DNA of 64,000 nucleotides from assembly GCA_018648265.1 (NCBI GenBank), contig JABGRN010000003.1:74915-138914 (forward strand), in the 5' to 3' direction. Both the position numbers and the translations under genes were made by a program. The DNA is from Prolixibacteraceae bacterium. GTDB taxonomy: Bacteria > Bacteroidota > Bacteroidia > Bacteroidales > Prolixibacteraceae. The notes beneath the pieces are model-generated. The model was not told the DNA's origin, did not search any database, and was given only the letters and a program-made list of their open reading frames with translations. Below, piece after piece: positions 58,535 to 64,000 of this stretch. Position 1 is the stretch's first letter. Each line of letters begins with the position of its first letter.

Positions 58535-59950
58535 ATGAAAACTTTTAATATAAAAATGATTGTAATGACCGGTTTGCTATTTATTGGAATTACAAGGCAA
58601 CAAAATAGCATTGCAGCAGAGAAAAACAAAACCTCAACTCCTAACTTTATTATCATATTTGCTGATGATATGGGCTATGGGGACATGGGAACATTTGGCC
58701 ATCCGACGATTAGAACACCCAACTTGGACAAGATGGCTGATGAAGGGCAAAAGTGGACTAATTTTTATGTTGCGGCACCGGTTTGTACGCCTTCGCGAGC
58801 AGGTTTATTAACAGGTAGATTACCAATTAGAACAGGAATGTGTAGTGATAAACGAAGAGTTCTTTTCCCGGATTCAAAAGGCGGGTTACCAACAAACGAG
58901 ACAACTATTGCATCGGCATTAAAAGGTTCTGGGTATGCAACCGCTTGTATTGGGAAATGGCATTTGGGACATCTCCCGCAATACTCTCCAAATAAACATG
59001 GTTTCGACTATTACTTTGGTATTCCATACAGCAACGACATGGATTTGACACCTAAGCCAAAATCAGCACAGGATTACTTTGATGCCTGCACAAAACCAAG
59101 GGTAGAAAACTTTAATGTGCCTTTATTGCGTAACTCAGAAATAATAGAAAGACCGGCAGATCAAACTACAATTACAAAAAGATATACAAGTGAAGCCATT
59201 AATTTTATTAAGCAAAATAAAAAGAAGCCATTCTTCCTTTATTTGGCTCATTCAATGCCTCATGTCCCTCTGTTTCGTTCTAAAGAATTTGAAGGGAAAA
59301 GTTTGCGGGGAGTTTATGGCGATGTAATTGAAGAATTGGATTGGAGTTTAGGTGAAATAATAAAAACATTAAAACAAAACGGATTAGATGAAAATACTCT
59401 TGTGGTTTTTACATCAGATAATGGACCGTGGTTAACTTTTAAGGATCATGGAGGAAGTGCTGGATTACTAAGCGGAGGCAAAGGAGGAACCTATGAAGGA
59501 GGCATGCGGGAACCTACTATTTTTTGGAATCCGGGAGGAGTAAAACCTGGGGTTGTTATGGATTTAGGAACAACGATGGATTTATTGCCTACGATTTGTC
59601 ATCTGGCAAATGTTAATCTCCCTAATGACAGGAAATATGATGGTTATGATATTTCTTCAGTATTATCAGGAACAGGCGAAAGTCTCCGTGATATAGTTTT
59701 TTACTATAGGGGCACACAGGTTTATGCTATTCGTAAAGGTGAGTTCAAGGCTCATTTTATTACCCAATCTGAATATGGAGGAGAGGAGAAGAAAGTTCAG
59801 GAAACACCCTTGTTATACAATTTGGAATTAGATCCTTCTGAAAAATATAATATTACCGAAGAACATCCGGAAATTATTAAGGAGATGAAAGAAGTATTGG
59901 AAGAACATCTTTCTACTTTGATCCCAGTTGAGAATCAATTGGAAAAGTGA
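58535..59950 (+). CDS. Secreted sulfatase, fourth of four
   Basis: A 471-residue S1 sulfatase with the signal-like IKMIVMTGLLFIGITRQQNS. Motifs: IIFADDMGYGDMGTFGHPT, CTPSRAGLLTGRLPIRTGM near residue 88, GKWHLGHLPQYSPNKHGF, HSMPHVPLFRSKEF and FTSDNGPWLTFKDHGGSAG. This order with IEELDWSLGEIIKTLK matches arylsulfatase-like S1 enzymes and resembles the first member in its central region. It ends the locus. The next 212 bases hold no gene; pabC is convergent. Confidence 0.95.
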   Translation: MKTFNIKMIVMTGLLFIGITRQQNSIAAEKNKTSTPNFIIIFADDMGYGDMGTFGHPTIRTPNLDKMADEGQKWTNFYVAAPVCTPSRAGLLTGRLPIRTGMCSDKRRVLFPDSKGGLPTNETTIASALKGSGYATACIGKWHLGHLPQYSPNKHGFDYYFGIPYSNDMDLTPKPKSAQDYFDACTKPRVENFNVPLLRNSEIIERPADQTTITKRYTSEAINFIKQNKKKPFFLYLAHSMPHVPLFRSKEFEGKSLRGVYGDVIEELDWSLGEIIKTLKQNGLDENTLVVFTSDNGPWLTFKDHGGSAGLLSGGKGGTYEGGMREPTIFWNPGGVKPGVVMDLGTTMDLLPTICHLANVNLPNDRKYDGYDISSVLSGTGESLRDIVFYYRGTQVYAIRKGEFKAHFITQSEYGGEEKKVQETPLLYNLELDPSEKYNITEEHPEIIKEMKEVLEEHLSTLIPVENQLEK

Positions 59951-60162
59951 TTATGTTTCTCTTGAAAGATATGTTTATAAAATTGATGGTAAAAAGCCCC
60001 AGCTTCTTCTCGTTTGAGTTTAATGGGAAAGAGGGGTAGCCCGACTGTCGTTTGTTACTTAATGATCCTCCATTGAAGTCCTATAAACCTTCGAGTAATG
60101 ATATTTTGCCAAATGTCTTCCTTTTCTGTATTAGGAGAAAAGTTACTACATAGGCTAATTTT

Positions 60163-60762
60163 TTACAAATATATTTTTTCGACCAGCATTACTGGCATTT
60201 CCTCCAAATCCTGCATCGCATTTATCAATCCCACTTTCTCATACTTTGAGAGATCTTTGGGAGTGATCCGGCATTCTAATATTTTACCTTCATTAATTAA
60301 ACGTGCACGCTGTGTTCCGGGTAAAAGAGGTGTGTCGGGAGTCCACCATTTTAAACCATCAAAAAAAACAGAATTAGCTGTGTAACTGTCGGTTATGCAA
60401 TTATTTTTTACGATGAGAATATCATCGTATTTGGCACGTTGCTCAAAAAGTTCATCCAATTTTTTACGGTTGAAGTATTTAAAATGGTAATCAATGACAT
60501 CGTTTCTTACAAGTTTTAAACTTCTTATTTCGCGAATTTGATGAGGTAAGAATTCGATCTTATCAATTGTTTCTGAATAAAGAATCCGGCAACGGAATAA
60601 GCCATTTTTAAAATTTTCAGGAATCTCAATAATATCTTCCAGATTAATTTTACCAGAAGTTTTGAAGTATTCGTTGCGAGACTTATTAAAACGGGAATTA
60701 TGAAAAGAGATGTTAAACAGTTTCCCGTTTTTACATTTTATGGTTTCAAGCAATTGGGACAT
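60163..60762 (-). CDS. pabC: Class IV PLP enzyme, probable aminodeoxychorismate lyase
   Basis: A 199-residue fold-type IV PLP protein. The lysine region is YHFKYFNRKKLDEL near residue 92. The cofactor-loop ITDSYTANSVFF near 122 matches Bacteroidota PabC, in which DTS replaces the EGS of E. coli. TPDTPLLPGTQRARLI near 139 follows, as in the family. It overlaps pabB by 17 bases, so the pair would convert chorismate to p-aminobenzoate for folate. It is shorter than E. coli PabC, which is common in this phylum. pabA is not in the window. Confidence 0.85.
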   Translation of the reverse strand: MSQLLETIKCKNGKLFNISFHNSRFNKSRNEYFKTSGKINLEDIIEIPENFKNGLFRCRILYSETIDKIEFLPHQIREIRSLKLVRNDVIDYHFKYFNRKKLDELFEQRAKYDDILIVKNNCITDSYTANSVFFDGLKWWTPDTPLLPGTQRARLINEGKILECRITPKDLSKYEKVGLINAMQDLEEMPVMLVEKIYL

Positions 60763-61717
60763 ACACTTTTTTTAGCATTTCTTCGTACTCCTTTTCGGCT
60801 TCGCTCATAAACGTAATTCCACCACCACTTTTATAAATAAGTTGTCCGTTTTGGTTTTCAATATAACGGATTAAAACACAACTGTCCAGGTTTTTTCCGT
60901 CAAAAATCCCAAAGATTCCTGTGTAATAACCCCTGTCGTAATTTTCAGATTTTTCGATAATCTCCAGTGTTTTTTTCTTCGGTGCCCCCGAAATTGAACC
61001 AGCCGGGAGCATTGCAAAAATAATGTCCCCTATTTTTTTAGCAAAGTCATCAGGTAAATCTCCCGAAATTTTTGAACTTACCTGCCAAAGATTTTTTTGG
61101 TTGGTTTGAATATGACTGAGATATCTGAATTTTTCTACTTTCACATTTTCGGAGATCAGACTCAAATCATTCCGGATCAAATCAACAATGGTATTATGTT
61201 CCGCTACTTCTTTTGTATCTTTTAAAATCAGTTCTTCCGCGTTATCAATCCCGGCGTCAATGGTGCCTTTCATCGGGAAAGAATAAATCTTTCCATTGTC
61301 AATTTTTACAAAAGTTTCAGGAGAAAAACAAACAAATTGATTTTTCAAATAAATTTTATAGGGTGCTGAACTCAAGTGAAATATTTCTTCAAGCGAAAGA
61401 TTGGTTTCAATTAAAGTTGGCTGTGTGAAGTTTAAAAGATAAGTATCGCCGTTGTTAATGTGTTGCTGTATCTGGTCGAACCCTGTTTTGTATTTTTCGA
61501 ATGAAACAGGATTGGTATTCCATATTTTTTGGGACGGTTCAGTTTGAAATCTAACCACATTAGAAAAATCTGGAATGTGCCATAAAATTTCCCCTGACGA
61601 TTCTTTCAAAGGAAAAATTTTTGGTTTTTGCCCTAAGAAATCAATCAGAAAAACAAAAGGTTCACCTTGTTTTCCAAGGTCATTCATCCGATTTATTATT
61701 TCTTCCGGTTTATTCAT
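60746..61717 (-). CDS. pabB: Aminodeoxychorismate synthase component I
   Basis: A 323-residue chorismate-binding enzyme that makes aminodeoxychorismate with glutamine or ammonia. FVKIDNGKIYSFPMKGTIDA near residue 136 contains the catalytic-Lys loop. MLPAGSISGAPKKKTLEII near 236, GYYTGIFGIFDG and YKSGGGITFMSEAEKEYEEM are the C-terminal signatures. It lacks an extended N-terminal domain, as usual for short Bacteroidota forms. It overlaps pabC by 17 bases and is divergent from the YggS-like gene. Confidence 0.93.
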   Translation of the reverse strand: MNKPEEIINRMNDLGKQGEPFVFLIDFLGQKPKIFPLKESSGEILWHIPDFSNVVRFQTEPSQKIWNTNPVSFEKYKTGFDQIQQHINNGDTYLLNFTQPTLIETNLSLEEIFHLSSAPYKIYLKNQFVCFSPETFVKIDNGKIYSFPMKGTIDAGIDNAEELILKDTKEVAEHNTIVDLIRNDLSLISENVKVEKFRYLSHIQTNQKNLWQVSSKISGDLPDDFAKKIGDIIFAMLPAGSISGAPKKKTLEIIEKSENYDRGYYTGIFGIFDGKNLDSCVLIRYIENQNGQLIYKSGGGITFMSEAEKEYEEMLKKVYVPIA

Positions 61718-61820
61718 TTACAGTTGGCAAAGATATTAATTTTTGTTCCCTGTAAAATGCTTATGGAATTCAAAGGTTAAACCGTTCATTATTTTTATTT
61801 TTACCGCAAATATCAAAATA

Positions 61821-62489
61821 ATGGATATTGCGAATAATATTTCTGAGATTAAAAATACTTTGCCTGAAGGTGTGAAACTGGTTGCTGTTTCGAAGACAAA
61901 GCCAGTGGAAGATATTATGGTGGCTTATCGTTCGGGCCATAAAATTTTTGGGGAAAATAAGGTGCAGGATCTTGTTGGGAAATACGAACAACTACCCAAA
62001 GATATTGAATGGCATTTTATTGGTCATTTGCAATCGAACAAGGTAAAATTTGTTGCCCCTTTTATTAGTTTTTTACACGGAATTGATTCAATGAAATTAT
62101 TGAAAGTTGTAAACAAGGAAGCTAAAAAAAATGATCGGGTTATTTCCTGTTTACTTCAGTTTCACATCGCTGAAGAATCGACGAAATTTGGATTTTCGAT
62201 AAAAGAAGCTTATGATTTGCTCAGTTCAGAAGAAATTAATTCGCTTCAAAATGTTGAAATTGCCGGGGTAATGGGGATGGCGACCTACACTGATAATGAA
62301 AGCCAAATAAGAAAAGAGTTTCGTGGCTTAAAAAATATTTTTAATACGCTCAAAAATGAATACTTTTCCGGCGTCGAAAGTTTTAGGGAAATTTCTATGG
62401 GGATGTCGGATGATTATCTTATTGCAGTTGATGAAGGAAGTACAATAATACGTGTCGGCAGCAAGATTTTTGGCACACGGAATTATTAA
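61821..62489 (+). CDS. YggS-family PLP homeostasis protein
   Basis: A 222-residue single-domain PLP-binding protein. The ATG at 61821 (MDIANNISEIKNTLPEGVKL) was chosen over an upstream TTG frame because the family begins here. VKLVAVSKTKPVEDI holds the PLP Lys. FGENKVQDLVGKYEQL, WHFIGHLQSNKVKFV and SMGMSDDYLIAVDEGSTIIR are diagnostic. YggS/PROSC proteins buffer free PLP and have no known catalytic activity. It is divergent from pabB, whose partner PabC also needs PLP. Confidence 0.95.
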   Translation: MDIANNISEIKNTLPEGVKLVAVSKTKPVEDIMVAYRSGHKIFGENKVQDLVGKYEQLPKDIEWHFIGHLQSNKVKFVAPFISFLHGIDSMKLLKVVNKEAKKNDRVISCLLQFHIAEESTKFGFSIKEAYDLLSSEEINSLQNVEIAGVMGMATYTDNESQIRKEFRGLKNIFNTLKNEYFSGVESFREISMGMSDDYLIAVDEGSTIIRVGSKIFGTRNY

Positions 62490-62550
62490 AAATAACGATT
62501 AATATTTGATTTTTTTAACGTAAGTTATTTAAACTTTTAAACTCAAAACT

Positions 62551-63540
62551 ATGAGTAATTTTGAAACAACATATTTGGGATTGCATCTGAAAAATCCTCT
62601 GGTAGCAGCAAGTTCAGGTTTAACAAGTTCAGTGGAAAAAATTAAAGAATTGGAAAAAGCAGGAATTGGTGCTGTAGTTTTAAAATCTATTTTTGAAGAA
62701 CAGATAAATAACGAAGTTAGTAGTCTGTTAGTCAAAGAACAACAAAATATGGATTACCCCGAAGCGGAAGATTATATTAAAGGTTATCTCCGAGACAATT
62801 CAATTAACGACCATATTGAATTGCTTGAAGAATCAAAAAAGGTTGTGGATATTCCAGTAATTGCCAGTATTAATTGTGTTTCGGCTGATGAATGGACAAC
62901 ATTTGCAAAAGATTTTGAAAATGCCGGAGCCGACGCCATTGAATTGAATATTTTTTACGTTCCTACCGATCGCAACGAAAAACCCGGAGTTGTGGAACAA
63001 TTGTATCTCGATGTTTTGAAAAAAGTAAAAAGTGTAGTTTCTATTCCGGTTGCCGTAAAGTTTGGTGTTAATCACAGCAATATTATTGGAATGGCTGACA
63101 AATTAAAAGCTAATGGTGCCAGCGGGATTGTAATGTTTAACCGTTTTTACGAACCCGATATTAACCTGGAAACACTTGCCCTAACTTCGTCAGAAGTTTT
63201 TAGTTCGCCTTCAGAACTCCGGCGTTCGTTGCGTTGGGTGGGATTGGTTTCATCGGCAGTTCCAACAATTGATATTGCGGCTTCAACAGGTATTCACGAT
63301 GGAAGTGCAGTAATTAAACAATTATTGGCGGGGGCGCAAGTTACGCAGTTGTGTTCTTCGTTGTACATAAACGGAGCAAGTGTAATTGCAGAGATGCTCG
63401 ATGAAATGTCGGGATTTATGAAAAAATGGAATTTCAAAAAACCGGATGATTTCCGCGGACGGCTTTCCTATAAAAATATTCCCGATCCGATGTTGTATGA
63501 GCGCTCGCAGTTTATGAAATACTTTTCGAACAGGAAATAA
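62551..63540 (+). CDS. Dihydroorotate dehydrogenase-like FMN protein
   Basis: A 329-residue TIM-barrel protein of the dihydroorotate dehydrogenase superfamily. Start: FETTYLGLHLKNPLVAASSG. Core segments are IPVIASINCVSADEW near residue 106, AGADAIELNIFYVPTDRN near 130 and VPTIDIAASTGIHDGSAVI near 247, the last a FMN phosphate-binding end. The NxSCPN-type loop of true PyrD is replaced by NIFYVP, so it is a paralogue, commonly annotated dihydroorotate dehydrogenase-like. Its substrate is unknown. A secreted-protein gene follows after seven bases. Confidence 0.9.
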   Translation: MSNFETTYLGLHLKNPLVAASSGLTSSVEKIKELEKAGIGAVVLKSIFEEQINNEVSSLLVKEQQNMDYPEAEDYIKGYLRDNSINDHIELLEESKKVVDIPVIASINCVSADEWTTFAKDFENAGADAIELNIFYVPTDRNEKPGVVEQLYLDVLKKVKSVVSIPVAVKFGVNHSNIIGMADKLKANGASGIVMFNRFYEPDINLETLALTSSEVFSSPSELRRSLRWVGLVSSAVPTIDIAASTGIHDGSAVIKQLLAGAQVTQLCSSLYINGASVIAEMLDEMSGFMKKWNFKKPDDFRGRLSYKNIPDPMLYERSQFMKYFSNRK

Positions 63541-63547
63541 GATATTT

Positions 63548-64000
63548 ATGAAGTTATTTGGCTCGGTATTTCTAATTGTACACGTATTTTTATTTTCGAA
63601 TACCGGACTAGTTTTCTCACAAGATTCCGTTGTACCCCGAATTGAAAATCCAAACTCCGATACAATCCGTTATTGTAGTGATTCTATATTGGTTGTTCCT
63701 GATATTTCAATCCAAAATATTGAAATAAACGAGGCAAGCGAAGGAATGAAAATTTCAATAGCCAATTACAAACGTGGCGAAGATATTTTGGTTTACGATG
63801 AAGTTCCCGGATTCGTTTACAAATGGGTTGATTATTATGGATACCTGGAAATCAAAGGGGTTGGAACAGCAGAAGAATATCAATCAGCGGTTAGTCAAGT
63901 TTTTTATAAAAACTTAGCCAATATTCCAACTTTAGAAGATAGATCATTCTCAATAAGTCTTTTAGATGCCGACTATTTACCCCAAACAAAGCATTTTTAC
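63548..64000 (+). CDS. Start of an exported protein, cut by the window edge
   Basis: The first 151 codons are open from the ATG at 63548 to the edge with no stop. The N-terminus MKLFGSVFLIVHVFLFSNTG is a signal peptide, with cleavage likely near VFSQDS. The mature part (ISIANYKRGEDILVYDE, then YLEIKGVGTAEEYQSAVSQV and FSISLLDADYLPQTKHFY) resembles repeats found in large secreted Bacteroidota proteins, sometimes ahead of C-type lectin domains. The rest lies outside, so function is not assigned. It may be co-transcribed with the dehydrogenase-like gene. Confidence 0.75.
   Translation, partial: MKLFGSVFLIVHVFLFSNTGLVFSQDSVVPRIENPNSDTIRYCSDSILVVPDISIQNIEINEASEGMKISIANYKRGEDILVYDEVPGFVYKWVDYYGYLEIKGVGTAEEYQSAVSQVFYKNLANIPTLEDRSFSISLLDADYLPQTKHFY

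Overview
The window is AT-rich chromosomal DNA of a Bacteroidota bacterium, most likely an anaerobic or facultative marine or gut-type member of the Marinilabiliales/Prolixibacteraceae group. The phylum is supported by SusC/SusD outer-membrane proteins, FecR/ECF sigma pairs, type IX secretion C-terminal signals, the bamA-ompH-ompH cluster behind uppS and nadK, TAnnTTTG-like -7 promoter elements and weak ribosome binding sites. Family-level placement is inference. About 52 protein genes are supported, including one cut by the right edge. There is one clear pseudogene and one short relic of a sigma-factor gene. I saw no tRNA, rRNA, CRISPR array, prophage or complete IS element.

Left part (1-15.4 kb): a BCCT osmolyte transporter, a secreted PLD-like protein with a T9SS tail beside a tiny protein that is little more than a T9SS tail, the bifunctional (p)ppGpp enzyme Rel, a Fur-family regulator lacking the usual CxxC, purA with a hairpin-bearing leader, pncB overlapping a D-threonine-aldolase/D-serine-dehydratase-like gene, an AGCS amino-acid symporter, and a secreted EEP-family hydrolase with a secreted esterase.

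15.5-28 kb: ogt, a three-gene NuoE/NuoF/[FeFe]-hydrogenase operon on the minus strand, a small CarboxypepD_reg-like protein, an alkaline-phosphatase-superfamily protein whose catalytic residues are largely replaced, an orphan lipoprotein, an ECF sigma/FecR/TonB-receptor signalling set, and a cytoplasmic esterase.

28-43 kb: pdxJ, divergent from a conserved envelope cluster (CBS-ACT protein, nadK, DUF6089-type barrel, uppS, bamA, two Skp/OmpH chaperones), then a GT3 glycogen synthase, murI, a sugar kinase plus nucleotidyltransferase pair, and an MFS sugar transporter.

43-60 kb: a decayed gamma-carbonic anhydrase gene, korAB (2-oxoacid:ferredoxin oxidoreductase, a likely source of reduced ferredoxin), then a polysaccharide utilisation locus made of ECF sigma, FecR, SusC, SusD and four sulfatases with no glycoside hydrolase. 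The locus points to desulfation of a sulfated glycan that is imported by SusCD. Right end: pabB/pabC for p-aminobenzoate, a YggS-type PLP protein, a dihydroorotate-dehydrogenase-like protein and the start of a secreted protein.

The least ordinary items are the inactivated-looking phosphatase homologue, the minimal NuoF-type hydrogenase subunit, the CxxC-less Fur protein, the purA leader hairpin, the Tyr/Gly/Ser/Pro-rich surface-loop insertion in BamA, the sulfatase-only PUL with a duplicated sigma-gene tail, and the carbonic anhydrase relic. No wholly new multi-gene system was recognised.
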